Below the pieces are notes generated by a model that saw only the letters and a program-made list of their open reading frames with translations, searched no databases and was not told where the DNA came from. Of a DNA stretch of 64,000 bases, positions 9,100-19,293 are shown one piece after another. Made by a program: the position numbers and the translations under genes. The stretch is from Buchnera aphidicola (Thelaxes suberi) (GTDB lineage Bacteria > Pseudomonadota > Gammaproteobacteria > Enterobacterales > Enterobacteriaceae): assembly GCF_964059005.1 (NCBI RefSeq), contig NZ_OZ060389.1:465516-529515 (forward strand). The letters are read 5' to 3'. Each line of letters opens with the position of its first letter. The stretch's first letter is position 1.

Positions 9100-9798
9100 T
9101 TATAAACGTAAAGCAATTTGAATAATTTTTTCAAAAGAAGAAATTCTTTCTAATGTATTTAACTTTTCTCCGGTTTTAAGATGATCAGAAACAATACACA
9201 TTGATAGAGCTTGAATATTATGTTCAGAAGCTAAAAAATATATTCCAGCTGTCTCCATATCTATACCTAAAATATTATGACGCTTCATGATATCTATAAC
9301 TTTATTATCATTAGCATAAAACAAATCAGTAGTAAAAAAAGCTCCAATTCTTATAGAAAAATTAAATTTTTTAGCTATTCTATATGATTGTTTTAATAAA
9401 CTAAAATCTGCAACAGCAGAAAAATCAAAATTATTAAATCTAATACGATTCATATAAGAATCAGTACATGCGGACATTCCAATTAAAATATCTTTAATAT
9501 TAATATTTTTTAATACAGTGCCACATGTGCCTAATCTAATAATTTTTTTTACATGATAATGAGATATTAGTTCTTGTACATAGATTGAAACAGAAGGCAT
9601 GCCCATACCATGACTTAAAATAGAAACACGTTCTTTTTTAAAGAAACCAGTATATCCAAACATGTTACGAACAGTATTTATTTTTTTTGCGTTAGTTAAA
9701 TAATTTTTTGCTATAAATTTTATTCGTATAGGATCACCACATACAATAACCTTTTCAGATATCTCTTTTTTTTTTGCATTAATATGAAGCGAAACCAT
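9100..9798 (-). CDS. deoD: Purine nucleoside phosphorylase
   Basis: Cleaves purine (deoxy)ribonucleosides to base plus (deoxy)ribose-1-phosphate. The ORF is open from 9846, but E. coli DeoD begins MATPHINAEMG, so MVSLHINAKKK at 9798 is the proper start; it has an AAGAG element about 9 bases upstream. From that start it is 232 residues (E. coli 239). Conserved features are the N-terminal HINA, CGDPIRIKF, the GMGMPSVSIY phosphate and nucleoside block, DMETAGIY and the catalytic Asp (about 205) in SDHLKTGE. It follows deoB by 75 bases, the enteric deoB-deoD order, so the pair turns purine nucleosides into pentose-5-phosphate. Confidence 0.97.
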   Translation of the reverse strand: MVSLHINAKKKEISEKVIVCGDPIRIKFIAKNYLTNAKKINTVRNMFGYTGFFKKERVSILSHGMGMPSVSIYVQELISHYHVKKIIRLGTCGTVLKNINIKDILIGMSACTDSYMNRIRFNNFDFSAVADFSLLKQSYRIAKKFNFSIRIGAFFTTDLFYANDNKVIDIMKRHNILGIDMETAGIYFLASEHNIQALSMCIVSDHLKTGEKLNTLERISSFEKIIQIALRL

Positions 9799-9873
9799 AA
9801 AAATTATCTCTTTAAGTATATTAATAAAATTACTGATTTTCATCATTATAAAAAAGTTAAAACAAATAATAAT

Positions 9874-11100
9874 TTAAAACATTGAATGACCATAATACAT
9901 ACTACTTAATTCAAAATAACGCGCTATTGTTTGACTAATATCTGCAAATGTTTTTCTATATCCTAAAAATTGTACAGGTAAATTTTTTTTATAAATTAAT
10001 ATAGGAACATGTTCTCTAGTGTGATCAGTACCTTTCCAAGATGGGTCGCATCCATGATCTGCTGTTATTATTAACAAATCATTATCTTGTATAATACTTA
10101 GTATTTGTAATAAATAACGATCAAATAACTCTAAACCTATTGCATAACCCTGAATATCACGTCGATGTCCCCATAAAGAATCAAAATCAACAAAATTCGT
10201 TATTATCATAGAATTATTTTTAGCATATTTGATACACCGTATTGTTGTTTCAGCTAAATTTTTTAATCCATATGCTTTAATTTCATGAGTAATACCTGAA
10301 CCACCATAAATATCAGATATTTTACCTATTCCAGTAATTGTTCCTTTTTTTTCATTGACTAGTTTGTTCATAACAGTTGTACCATTAGGTACAATAGAAA
10401 AATCTTTTCTATTATTTGTTCTAGTAAAATTAGATTTACTTTGTCCAGAAAAAGGACGCGCTATTACTCTAGATATTTTATATTTATCTTTATCTAATAA
10501 TTTTCTAATTATATCACATAAAGAATACAATTTTTCTAAACTAAATACATCTTCATGACAAGCAACTTGAAAAACAGAATCAATCGAAGTATAAAAAATA
10601 GGATAACCAGAATTAATATGTTGTAACCCTAATTCAACCAGTATATCTGTCCCTGAAGCATGACAATTTCCTAAATACCCTTTAATATTACTTAATTGCA
10701 TTATTTTATCTAATAAATCTTGAGGAAAACTATTTTTTTTATGAACGAAATAATCCCAATTAAATAAAATAGGTATTCCTGCTATTTCCCAATGCCCAGA
10801 ACTAGTATCCTTTCCTGAAGATATTTCTTTTGCATATCCATAACTACCTAATAAAGATGATCCATTATCTTCTAATCCCGCAGGAAAAGCATTATGTAAT
10901 TTAAAATACGCATGACCTAAACCTAAAGACATTAAATTGGGAATACGTAAGCTATTTTTTCTATATCCTTGTTTTTTTTGTTTATAACAAAAATTAGCAA
11001 TACTACCAAATGTATTAGAACCAATATCACCAAAATAAATAGCATCTTCTGTTGATCCAATCCCAAAAGAGTCTAATACCAAAATAAACGCACGATTCAT
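9874..11100 (-). CDS. deoB: Phosphopentomutase
   Basis: Mn-dependent enzyme of the alkaline phosphatase superfamily converting (deoxy)ribose-1-phosphate to the 5-phosphate, 408 residues (E. coli 407). The metal and active-site elements are visible: LDSFGIGSTEDA at the N-terminus, GKDTSSGHWEIAG around residue 92-104 with the phosphothreonine position, NFVDFDSLWGHRRD around 299-312, and ITADHGCDPSWKGTDHTREHVP near 344-365. It is upstream of deoD on the same strand, with deoC and deoA of the E. coli operon absent. This links nucleoside salvage to the pentose phosphate pathway, where rpe also acts. Confidence 0.97.
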   Translation of the reverse strand: MNRAFILVLDSFGIGSTEDAIYFGDIGSNTFGSIANFCYKQKKQGYRKNSLRIPNLMSLGLGHAYFKLHNAFPAGLEDNGSSLLGSYGYAKEISSGKDTSSGHWEIAGIPILFNWDYFVHKKNSFPQDLLDKIMQLSNIKGYLGNCHASGTDILVELGLQHINSGYPIFYTSIDSVFQVACHEDVFSLEKLYSLCDIIRKLLDKDKYKISRVIARPFSGQSKSNFTRTNNRKDFSIVPNGTTVMNKLVNEKKGTITGIGKISDIYGGSGITHEIKAYGLKNLAETTIRCIKYAKNNSMIITNFVDFDSLWGHRRDIQGYAIGLELFDRYLLQILSIIQDNDLLIITADHGCDPSWKGTDHTREHVPILIYKKNLPVQFLGYRKTFADISQTIARYFELSSMYYGHSMF

Positions 11101-11207
11101 ATGCTTTTCACTAAATTAATTTAGAATAAAAAATGAAATAAATAAATCATTAAAAAAACTAATTTCAATACAATTATAAACATAATTAATTTTATTAAAC
11201 ATCATAT

Positions 11208-12833
11208 TTAATAACTTTGATATTCCTTTATTTTTGAAAAAAAAATATCTTTATTTTTCGAAATAATCACTTTTAAATTAATCATATTAGGTGCAAAATA
11301 AACTAAAGATTTTTCACGATCTAAACCTATAAGATGTTTATTATGTAAAATAAACGTATTTAATGAATTAATATTTTTCGATGATATCCATCGAGTTGTA
11401 AAAATATTTACTTCTTTGTAAAATAATTCTAATTTATATTCCAATTTTAATCTTTCTAGTACAACATCAAACTGTAAAGGACCTATCGCTCCAATAATCA
11501 AATTATTATTAACTAATGGAGTAAATACTTGAATAGCTCCTTCTTCTGATATTTGAAATAATCCTTTTAATAACCTTTTTTGATGCATAGGATTTATTAA
11601 ATGTACACTTTTAAAAATTTCAGAAGAAAAACTAGGAATACCTACAAAATTTAAATTTTCTCCTGCAGTAAAAGTATCACCAATTTTCACAGTTCCATGG
11701 TTATAAATTCCAATAATGTCTCCCGGATAAGCTACATCTAATAAAATACGATTATTAGCTAAAAAAGATACTGCATTCGTAACTATTATTTTTTTTTGTG
11801 TTCTCACTTGAAAAATTTTAATTCCTTTAAAATATTTCCCTGAAACAATCCTTAAAAATGCAATTCTATCTCTATGCTTTAAATTCATATTAGCTTGTAT
11901 TTTGAAAACAAAACCTGAAAATTTATTTTCATCAGGATAAACTTTTCTAACATTAGATAAACGAGATTGGGGAAAAGGAGCGTATTTTACTAAAAAATCC
12001 AGAATAAAATTTATTCCAAAATTATCTAAAGCTGAACCAAATAAAATTGGAGTTATATTACAAGTTAAAAAGTCTGATCTTTTAAAAGTAATAAAATTAT
12101 TTTTAATAACATTAACAAAATTTTTTATTTTTAAATACGTCATATTGGAAAAATTATTTTTGGAACTAAAATCTTTTATATTCAAATTATTAAACAAATC
12201 ATTGTTACATATATCTTTTTTTTTACTATTATTTGAGTATAAAAGTATTTTTTTATCTATAACATTATATAACCCTAATAAATTATTATTATATTCAATC
12301 GGATAATTTATAGGACTGCTTAACATATTTAATTCTAATTCAATTTCATTTAATAAAATATTTAAATCCTTATAATTACGATCTATTTTGTTAATAAAAG
12401 TAATAATAGGAATTTTTTGTATTTTTGCTACCTGTATTAACTTTCGCGTACGTTCTTCTATTCCCTTTGCAGCATCAATTACCATTAAACAACAATCAAC
12501 AGCAGTTAAAATTCTATACGTATCTTCTGAAAAATCAGCATGTCCAGGAGTATCTAATAAATTAATTAATCTATCTCGATACAAAAACCTTATTACAGAA
12601 GTTGTAACAGATATACCTCTTTTTTTTTCTATTTCCATCCAATCTGACTGAGTATATGCTGTATTTTTTTTAGGTTTAATCTTTCCAAAAGATCTAATTG
12701 TTTTACTTAAATATAACATTTTTTCAGTAATAGTAGTTTTTCCTGCATCAGGATGTGAAATAATCGCAAAAGTACATCTCCTTTTTATTTCTTCTGATAA
12801 AATATTCTGATCATTATATAGTGCATTATTCAT
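11208..12833 (-). CDS. prfC: Peptide chain release factor 3
   Basis: Translational GTPase RF3, which recycles RF1 and RF2 after peptide release. It has 541 residues, slightly longer than the 529 of E. coli. The G1 motif HPDAGKTT lies at 27-34, RGISVTTS (G2) near 70, DTPGHADFSEDTYR (G3) near 94 and FINKIDR (G4) near 147. An Asn/Lys-rich insertion around residues 185-235 (YNNNLLGLYNVIDKKILLYSNNSKKK) looks like AT-driven expansion of a loop. It stands as a single gene between nfuA and deoB on the minus strand. Confidence 0.96.
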   Translation of the reverse strand: MNNALYNDQNILSEEIKRRCTFAIISHPDAGKTTITEKMLYLSKTIRSFGKIKPKKNTAYTQSDWMEIEKKRGISVTTSVIRFLYRDRLINLLDTPGHADFSEDTYRILTAVDCCLMVIDAAKGIEERTRKLIQVAKIQKIPIITFINKIDRNYKDLNILLNEIELELNMLSSPINYPIEYNNNLLGLYNVIDKKILLYSNNSKKKDICNNDLFNNLNIKDFSSKNNFSNMTYLKIKNFVNVIKNNFITFKRSDFLTCNITPILFGSALDNFGINFILDFLVKYAPFPQSRLSNVRKVYPDENKFSGFVFKIQANMNLKHRDRIAFLRIVSGKYFKGIKIFQVRTQKKIIVTNAVSFLANNRILLDVAYPGDIIGIYNHGTVKIGDTFTAGENLNFVGIPSFSSEIFKSVHLINPMHQKRLLKGLFQISEEGAIQVFTPLVNNNLIIGAIGPLQFDVVLERLKLEYKLELFYKEVNIFTTRWISSKNINSLNTFILHNKHLIGLDREKSLVYFAPNMINLKVIISKNKDIFFSKIKEYQSY

Positions 12834-12937
12834 TATATTATTCTTAATTAAATTGTATTTTTTATGGAAAATAAAATATATATTATATATACTATATATT
12901 TTCTATAATGCATATCTCATTAACATATATTTAATAA

Positions 12938-13522
12938 TTAAGCATAAGAATGCGAACCATATCGATGTTTTGTAATATCTTTTACTCCTTTAATTTGTGG
13001 AAATAATGTAAGTATTTTTTTTTCAATTCCTTCTTTTAACGTCATAGATATCATTGAACAACCATTACAACCACCACTGAACGCAACTAAGATATAATAA
13101 TCATCCGTAACTTCTACTAAATCTATTTTTCCATTATGCATTGATAGTTCTGGATTAATATAAGAATTAAGGTATTCACAAATTCTTTTTTCTAAATCAG
13201 AAAATCTTTTTGGTTTTATTTTTTTCTTTGCAAAAGGAGCGTTTAATATTAATTTATACTCTAAAATAGAATTTTTTGAGACATCAATCGTTGCATCTTG
13301 CAAATATGGTTGATCAGTTTTTTTTAAAACACAAATAAAATCTTTATAATTTAAAATTATATCTTTTTCTTTATCTATTTCTTCTAATAAACAATATGCA
13401 ATACCACATTCTGCATACATAGTTCCTGGATACATTATAAAAATACGAAAATTTGTATCTTTTGTTTTATTTATTAATAATTTGCTAAAATATTTTTTTG
13501 CTTCACTAGATATCTTTATCAT
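12938..13522 (-). CDS. nfuA: Fe-S biogenesis protein NfuA
   Basis: Fe-S carrier or scaffold delivering 4Fe-4S clusters to apo-targets, 194 residues (E. coli 191). It has an N-terminal degenerate A-type domain (about residues 1-95) and a C-terminal Nfu domain whose CxxC, Cys152 and Cys155 in GGCNGCSMISM, binds the cluster. It ends HRYGSHSYA. In E. coli nfuA lies beside gntX and bioH; here gntX is gone and bioH lies divergently to the right. It complements the isc genes at 59-62 kb and may serve cluster-containing enzymes such as IlvD. Confidence 0.96.
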   Translation of the reverse strand: MIKISSEAKKYFSKLLINKTKDTNFRIFIMYPGTMYAECGIAYCLLEEIDKEKDIILNYKDFICVLKKTDQPYLQDATIDVSKNSILEYKLILNAPFAKKKIKPKRFSDLEKRICEYLNSYINPELSMHNGKIDLVEVTDDYYILVAFSGGCNGCSMISMTLKEGIEKKILTLFPQIKGVKDITKHRYGSHSYA

Positions 13523-13756
13523 AATTCGTTTATATAAAAGTTATTAAATTTATTATCATAATTGAGGTTTCTATTAAAATAATTAAAAATTTACGAAATA
13601 AATAAGTAATTGTTTTTATTTAAATAAATGTTATTCTAAATAATAATAAAAAAATTAAATATAAAAAAATGTTTTTTTTATCAATCATGAAATGATGTTA
13701 ACAAACTAATATTATTGTAGCATTATTCATATACTAATTATAATAAAAAATTATGT

Positions 13757-14539
13757 ATGCAAAAATTATATGTAAAAAAAATTGGAACTGGTAGAGTTAA
13801 TTTAATATTAATACACGGATGGGGTTATAATTCTAATATATGGTTTAAAATTAATCAGATTTTAAATAAAAATTTTTTAATACACTTAGTAGATTTGCCT
13901 GGATATGGAAATAATAATAATATTCAATCAGCAAATATATATGATACTATTGATATACTATATTATAATTTACCAACAAATGCTATTTGGGTAGGATGGT
14001 CTATTGGTGGATTAATTATTTCGAAATTAGCTATAATTTATCCTAATTGTATTGCTGGAATAATTAATATAACATCTTCTCCGTGTTTTATTAAAAAACC
14101 ACAATGGCCTGGAATAACTATAAAAAAATTAAATGATTTATATCAAAACATGCAAAAAAATTATTTTAATTCAATAAATAATTTTTTAAAATTACAAATT
14201 AAAGACAATTTATATTTAAAAAAATATGAAAAAAAAACGTTAAACAAAATAATTTATAAACATTTTCCTCCTTCGTATATAACTATAAAAAATAATATGA
14301 AAATTATACAAGAAACTGATATTCGGGAAGATATTAATAAAATTAAAATTCCGATAATGTATATTTTTGGTGATATCGATCCTATTATTCCAAATAATAT
14401 CAAGAACATATTAATAACAAAATTTAATAAAAAATCTTTTATTATTAAAAATTGTGGACATATGCCATTTCTATCTCATTACCATATACTATGTAAATAT
14501 ATATTATTTTTTAAAAAAAATATATTTTTATTTAAATAA
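13757..14539 (+). CDS. bioH: Pimeloyl-ACP methyl ester esterase
   Basis: Alpha/beta hydrolase of 260 residues (E. coli BioH 256). The catalytic triad is visible at the E. coli positions: Ser82 in GWSIGG, Asp208 in FGDIDPIIP, and His235 in NCGHMPF. The oxyanion-hole region is HGWGYNSNIW at 20-29. BioH hydrolyses pimeloyl-ACP methyl ester in the early part of biotin synthesis. It is adjacent to nfuA, the same neighbourhood as E. coli bioH-gntX-nfuA. The sequence is unusually Lys/Asn/Ile-rich, but the core is intact. Whether the rest of the biotin pathway exists cannot be seen here; a general esterase role is possible. Confidence 0.88.
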   Translation: MQKLYVKKIGTGRVNLILIHGWGYNSNIWFKINQILNKNFLIHLVDLPGYGNNNNIQSANIYDTIDILYYNLPTNAIWVGWSIGGLIISKLAIIYPNCIAGIINITSSPCFIKKPQWPGITIKKLNDLYQNMQKNYFNSINNFLKLQIKDNLYLKKYEKKTLNKIIYKHFPPSYITIKNNMKIIQETDIREDINKIKIPIMYIFGDIDPIIPNNIKNILITKFNKKSFIIKNCGHMPFLSHYHILCKYILFFKKNIFLFK

Positions 14540-14552
14540 ATAAAAATATAAA

Positions 14553-14592
14553 TTTGTAAAACCCTATTTCGGGCTTTACAAAAATTTTTATT
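14553..14592. terminator. Bidirectional terminator between bioH and ssb
   Basis: Inverted repeat TTTGTAAA (14553-14560) and TTTACAAA (14575-14582) with an inner CCC/GGG pairing and the short loop TATTTC. It is followed by AAATTTTTATT on the plus strand, and its minus-strand readout is also flanked by T-rich sequence. It lies between the stop codons of the convergent genes bioH and ssb, where a shared Rho-independent terminator would be useful. It is one of the few clear ones in the window. Confidence 0.8.
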
Positions 14593-14608
14593 AATTCAAT
14601 AAACCTTA

Positions 14609-15145
14609 TTAAAAAGGAATCTCTTCATCAAAATCAATATCATCAATATGATTATTTTTTTCATGAGATTGATTAGAAAAGCGATCATTTTTATTTTGCA
14701 AAATATTATTTTTTATAGATTTGTTCGATTTTTGATATGAAGTAGAAATATTCTTTTTATTTATTCCGGCGTGAGAAACATTAGATCCACTAATATTACG
14801 ACTGCCTAACATTTGCATTGTACCACCTATGTTTACTACTATTTCAGTAGTATAACGATCTATTCCATTTTGATCTTGCCATTTTCTAGTTTGTAATGAA
14901 CCTTCTATATATACTTGAGCACCTTTTTTTAAATACTCTCCAGCTACTTCAGCTAATTTTCCAAATAAAACTATTTTATGCCATTCTGTTTTTTCCTTCA
15001 TTTCTCCTGTATTTTTGTCTTTCCATATATCAGATGTTGCTAAACTAATATTCGTTACAGCACTTCCATTTGGCATATATCGTACCTCAGGATCCTGACC
15101 TAAATGACCTATTAAAATAGCTTTATTCACACCTCTGCTAGCCAT
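14609..15145 (-). CDS. ssb: Single-stranded DNA-binding protein
   Basis: Replication and repair protein, 178 residues from the chosen start, exactly the E. coli length. The frame is open to 15211, but the MASRGVNKAILIGHLGQDPEVRYMPNG beginning matches E. coli SSB, which fixes the start at 15145. The OB fold covers about residues 1-112, followed by an Asn/Ser/Lys-rich linker and the acidic protein-interaction tail DIDFDEEIPF. The intact tail implies that SSB partners are still recruited. It is transcribed leftwards towards the shared terminator with bioH. Confidence 0.98.
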   Translation of the reverse strand: MASRGVNKAILIGHLGQDPEVRYMPNGSAVTNISLATSDIWKDKNTGEMKEKTEWHKIVLFGKLAEVAGEYLKKGAQVYIEGSLQTRKWQDQNGIDRYTTEIVVNIGGTMQMLGSRNISGSNVSHAGINKKNISTSYQKSNKSIKNNILQNKNDRFSNQSHEKNNHIDDIDFDEEIPF

Positions 15146-15492
15146 AATTTTTTCCTTAACGTCAAACATTTTTAAAATATTTTTTAAAATACATATTATA
15201 TAAAAATACAATTTTTTATTTGTAAAAATAATTAATATTCTATAAAAATATTTTTATATGAAAAAAAATATATATTAAAATATAATCTTAAATTAAATCT
15301 AACGTTCTATAAAAAAATATTTTTATAATACAATAATATTATTCACTGAGTACTTTTTTCTAATTTTAATAATATTAGAATATCTTAATTATATAAATAA
15401 GAAACGTTATCTGAAAGATGATATGATAAATATATCATTATATATATAAAACATATAAATAATTCTATTTCATAACTGTTACTAAACAAATA
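15146..15492. other. ssb-dusA divergent spacer
   Basis: About 350 bases of very AT-rich DNA between the divergent genes ssb and dusA. No ORF with family resemblance and no RNA gene were recognised. Promoters for both genes must lie here, but too many AT-only hexamers resemble -10 boxes to choose one. Confidence 0.5.
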
Positions 15493-16443
15493 ATGAAAAA
15501 ACTAAACTATCGATTTTGTGTGGCTCCAATGCTACATTATACAGATGAATCCTGTCGTTTTTTTTATAGACTATTAACAAAAAAAACAATTTTATTTACT
15601 GAAATGATTGTATCTAAAAAATTATTATATTCTAAAAAAACGATATTAAGATTAGAAGAAAAAAATTATAATACTGTTGTACAAATAGCAGGAAATAATA
15701 GAAAAGAACTTTCACTATCTAGCAAAATACTGACATCAATAGGGTATGAAAATATTAATTTAAATCTAGGATGTCCTTCTATATCAGCTCAAAAAGGTTT
15801 ATTTGGAGCATGTTTAATGAATTATATACCAATAGTAATCGATGCAATTAATGCTATTGAAGACACTATTCAAAAACCTATTAGTATTAAAATCCGAATT
15901 GGAACTAATCATTATCATAATTATAATTTTTTGCATAATTTTATATCTAATATATTAAATAAAACCAACTGTAAAACATTTTTTATACATGCAAGAAAAG
16001 CAGTTCTAAATAATTTATCTCCTAAAAAAAATCTAAAAATTCCCCCTATACAGTATGAATATGTCTATCAAATAAAAAAAGATTTTCCTACTTCAACTGT
16101 AATAATTAATGGAGAAATAAATTCAATAGAAGAATCAATTTATCATTTAAAAAAAACAGATGGCGTTATGATTGGAAGAAAAATTTACCAAAACCCACTT
16201 TTATTATCAGAAATTGATCAAAAAATATTTGGATTTAAAAGAAAAAAATATAGCCTGCAATCAATAATAAATCAATATGTGATAAACCAAACAAAAAAAA
16301 ACATTTCTGTAACAAAAATTTTACGCCCAATATTAGGAATTTTTTATAATTCAGCAAAATCTAATTTATGGAAAAAATTATTAAATAAATGTATTAATGA
16401 AAAAAAAATTCATTTAGATATGTTAAATTCTGTATTTTTATAA
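15493..16443 (+). CDS. dusA: tRNA-dihydrouridine synthase A
   Basis: FMN-dependent reductase making dihydrouridine at D-loop positions 20/20a of tRNAs, 316 residues. FMN-binding TIM barrel signatures are RFCVAPMLHYTDESCRFF at 7-24, VVQIAGNN at about 62-69, NLGCPSISAQKGLFGACLM at 91-109 with the catalytic Cys107, and DGVMIGRKIYQNPLL near 229. The motif order and the FGACLM block fit DusA rather than DusB or DusC. It is shorter at the C-terminus than E. coli DusA (about 330-345). It sits between ssb and dnaB; the E. coli dusA-dnaB neighbourhood is similar. Confidence 0.94.
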   Translation: MKKLNYRFCVAPMLHYTDESCRFFYRLLTKKTILFTEMIVSKKLLYSKKTILRLEEKNYNTVVQIAGNNRKELSLSSKILTSIGYENINLNLGCPSISAQKGLFGACLMNYIPIVIDAINAIEDTIQKPISIKIRIGTNHYHNYNFLHNFISNILNKTNCKTFFIHARKAVLNNLSPKKNLKIPPIQYEYVYQIKKDFPTSTVIINGEINSIEESIYHLKKTDGVMIGRKIYQNPLLLSEIDQKIFGFKRKKYSLQSIINQYVINQTKKNISVTKILRPILGIFYNSAKSNLWKKLLNKCINEKKIHLDMLNSVFL

Positions 16444-16690
16444 TATAAAAATATTAATGCGAGATTTATTTTATATGTCTCAATATGTATTAAAAAATTT
16501 TTATGTTATACAAATAGAACAAAAAAATATCTTTATATAATTAATTTATAGAATTAATAAATATTTATTAATAATCCCATAATTTATTTTTAAAAAATAT
16601 ATATTGACATATAAATAAGAAATCTATTCTTTTAAATATATTTTCTTAATTTTTAATTTTATATTTCAATTTTGGAATATCATAAAAAAA

Positions 16691-18079
16691 ATGAAAAATA
16701 AAACAATATTGAATAAAATATACGATAACCAAATTCATAAATTAAAATTACCTCCTCATTCTATAGAAGCTGAACAATCTGTATTAGGAGGATTAATGTT
16801 AGATAATGAACAATGGGGTATTGTTTCAGAACGCATAGTTTCAGATGATTTTTTTAATAAATCTCATCAAATAATATTTCAAGAAATGCAATACTTAATA
16901 GATTTAGGACATCCTATTGATTTAATTACATTAGCAGAATCTTTAGAACAAAAAGGAAAATTAGAAACTATCGGTAGGTTTTCTTATTTAGCTGAATTAT
17001 CTAAAAATACGCCTAGTACTGAAAACATATCTGCTTATGCTGATATAGTAAAAGAACGCGCAATAGTTAGAGAAATGATTTTAGTTGCAAATAAAATTGC
17101 TGATGCCGGATACGATCCTAAAGGAAGAAATAGCGAAGAATTATTAGATTATGCAGAATCAAGCGTTTTTAAAATAGCTGAAAAAAGATTTAATCTTAAT
17201 TCTGGTCCTAAAAATATTTCACAAATTTTAGAAAATACTATAGCTAAAGTTGAAAAACTTTTTAATTCTCCTATAAACGAAGTGACAGGAATTAATACAG
17301 GATACCAAGATTTAAATAGAAAAACATCTGGATTACAACCATCTGAATTTATTATAATTGCTGCTCGACCTTCAATGGGAAAAACTACTTTTGCTATGAA
17401 TTTATGCGAAAATATTGCAATGACTTACGAAAAACCTGTTTTAATATTTAGCTTAGAAATGCCAGGAGAACAAATTATGATACGAATGCTAGCTTCTTTA
17501 TCTAGAGTAAATCAATCTAATATTCGTACTGGCAAACTACAAGATGAAGATTGGTCCCGTATTTCAAGTACAATAAATATTTTATTAAAAAAGAAGAATG
17601 TTTATATTGATGATTCATCTGCGTTAACACCAAGCGAAGTAAGATCAAGAGCAAGACGTATTTATCGTGAACATAATGGTTTGAGTTTAATAATGATTGA
17701 TTATTTACAACTAATGCGAGTTCCTTCTTTTTCTGAAAATAGAACTTTAGAAATAGCAGAGATATCACGTACGTTAAAATCGTTAGCAAAAGAACTACAA
17801 GTACCTGTAATTGCTCTTTCTCAACTTAATCGTTCTTTAGAACAAAGATCAGATAAAAGGCCTTTAAATTCTGATTTAAGAGAATCTGGATCTTTAGAAC
17901 AAGACGCAGATTTAATAATGTTTATTTATCGCGATGAAGTGTATAATGAAGAAACAGATCTTAAAGGAATTGCTGAAATTATTATCGGTAAACAAAGAAA
18001 TGGCCCAGTAGGAACAATTAAACTTACTTTTAATGGACATTGGTCACGATTTGATAATTACGCAGAACCAAACTATTAA
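16691..18079 (+). CDS. dnaB: Replicative DNA helicase DnaB
   Basis: Hexameric 5'-3' helicase of the replisome, 462 residues (E. coli 471). The N-terminal DnaB domain begins around LPPHSIEAEQSVLGGLMLD (20-38) and the RecA-like domain carries Walker A ARPSMGKTT (225-233), FSLEMP, Walker B MIDYLQLM and SQLNRSLEQRSDKRP with its arginine-finger region. It ends HWSRFDNYAEPNY, like E. coli. Codon use is less AT-skewed than in its neighbours, as expected for a strongly conserved protein. The 260-base spacer after it holds nothing recognisable. Confidence 0.98.
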   Translation: MKNKTILNKIYDNQIHKLKLPPHSIEAEQSVLGGLMLDNEQWGIVSERIVSDDFFNKSHQIIFQEMQYLIDLGHPIDLITLAESLEQKGKLETIGRFSYLAELSKNTPSTENISAYADIVKERAIVREMILVANKIADAGYDPKGRNSEELLDYAESSVFKIAEKRFNLNSGPKNISQILENTIAKVEKLFNSPINEVTGINTGYQDLNRKTSGLQPSEFIIIAARPSMGKTTFAMNLCENIAMTYEKPVLIFSLEMPGEQIMIRMLASLSRVNQSNIRTGKLQDEDWSRISSTINILLKKKNVYIDDSSALTPSEVRSRARRIYREHNGLSLIMIDYLQLMRVPSFSENRTLEIAEISRTLKSLAKELQVPVIALSQLNRSLEQRSDKRPLNSDLRESGSLEQDADLIMFIYRDEVYNEETDLKGIAEIIIGKQRNGPVGTIKLTFNGHWSRFDNYAEPNY

Positions 18080-18339
18080 TAAATTTTAAATAAATATATT
18101 AATTTTAAACTAAAATAATTAATTTCATACAAAATATACATAGTAAAGTAATAAAAATATTTATTTGCTATTAAATAATTCTGATTATATTAAATATTTT
18201 ATATTTTATTAAAAACATATAAAATATATAAAATATTATATATATATCTAACACGCAGCAATCAAATCAAAAAATTTTTTAAATATTAATCAATAATAAA
18301 AAAAATTCATATTAATATAAATATATACATAAAAATAAA

Positions 18340-19293
18340 ATGAATATAAAAATCGGTATAATAATGGATCCAATAGAATCAATTAATATAAAAAAAGATT
18401 CTACTTTTACAATGTTATTAGAAGCACAACGAAGAGATTATAAAATTTATTATATAAACATAAAAAATTTATACTGGGAAGAAGGAGAAGCTTATGGTCA
18501 GTCAAAAATTATAAAAATACAAAATGAACAACATTTATCATGGTTTTCTTATCATGAAAAAAAAACAATAAAATTATCTATATTAGATGTTATCTTAATG
18601 AGAAAAGATCCTCCAGTAGATCTAGAATTTATATACGCTACATATATTCTTGAATTTGCAGAAAAAAAAGGGGTATTAGTCATTAATAAACCTAAAAGTT
18701 TACGTCATTATAATGAAAAAATTTTTACATGTAATTTTAATACAATAATACCTGAAACATTAATTACAAAAAAAATAAAAAATATTTATAATTTTATAAG
18801 TCAACATAATGATATAATTATTAAACCATTAAATGAAATGGGTGGTTCATCAGTCTTTAAAATTAGTAAGTATGATGTAAATACTAATGTAATATTAGAA
18901 AATATGACAAAAAAAGAAACAAAATATTGTATGATTCAAAAATTTATACCAGATATCAAATATGGAGATAAAAGAATTTTAGTGATTAATGGAAACCCTA
19001 TTCCTTTATGTTTAGCTAGAATTCCACAAAAAGGACAAATAAGAGGAAATTTAGCAATAGGAGGGGTGGGGAAAGTTCAAAAATTAACTGATCATGATTT
19101 AAATATAATTAAAAAATTATCTCCTATTTTAAAAGAAAAAGGATTGTTTTTTGTTGGAATAGATATTATTGGTAAATATTTAACTGAAATTAATATTACT
19201 AGCCCTACGTGCATACAAGAAATTCAAAAAGAATATAATAAATCTATCAATGAAATATTTTTTGATTTTATTGAGTCAAAATTAAACAAATAA
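18340..19293 (+). CDS. gshB: Glutathione synthetase
   Basis: ATP-grasp enzyme joining gamma-glutamylcysteine and glycine, 317 residues (E. coli 316). Seen are the N-terminal IKIGIIMDPIESINIKKDSTFTML, VILMRKDPPVDLEFIYATYIL near 88-108, the ATP-grasp segment IIKPLNEMGGSSVF near 159-172, GDKRILVINGNPI near 209, and FFVGIDIIGKYLTEINITSPTCIQEI near the C-terminus with metal-binding residues. Locus order gshB-(yqgE)-yqgF-yggS follows E. coli, with yqgE missing. It supplies redox buffering; gshA is not in this window. Confidence 0.97.
   Translation: MNIKIGIIMDPIESINIKKDSTFTMLLEAQRRDYKIYYINIKNLYWEEGEAYGQSKIIKIQNEQHLSWFSYHEKKTIKLSILDVILMRKDPPVDLEFIYATYILEFAEKKGVLVINKPKSLRHYNEKIFTCNFNTIIPETLITKKIKNIYNFISQHNDIIIKPLNEMGGSSVFKISKYDVNTNVILENMTKKETKYCMIQKFIPDIKYGDKRILVINGNPIPLCLARIPQKGQIRGNLAIGGVGKVQKLTDHDLNIIKKLSPILKEKGLFFVGIDIIGKYLTEINITSPTCIQEIQKEYNKSINEIFFDFIESKLNK

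Noticed and set aside
12100..12300. Asn/Lys-rich insert in prfC as a frameshift or intein
   Set aside because: The frame is continuous and the flanking GTPase motifs are intact; it looks like loop expansion under AT bias.
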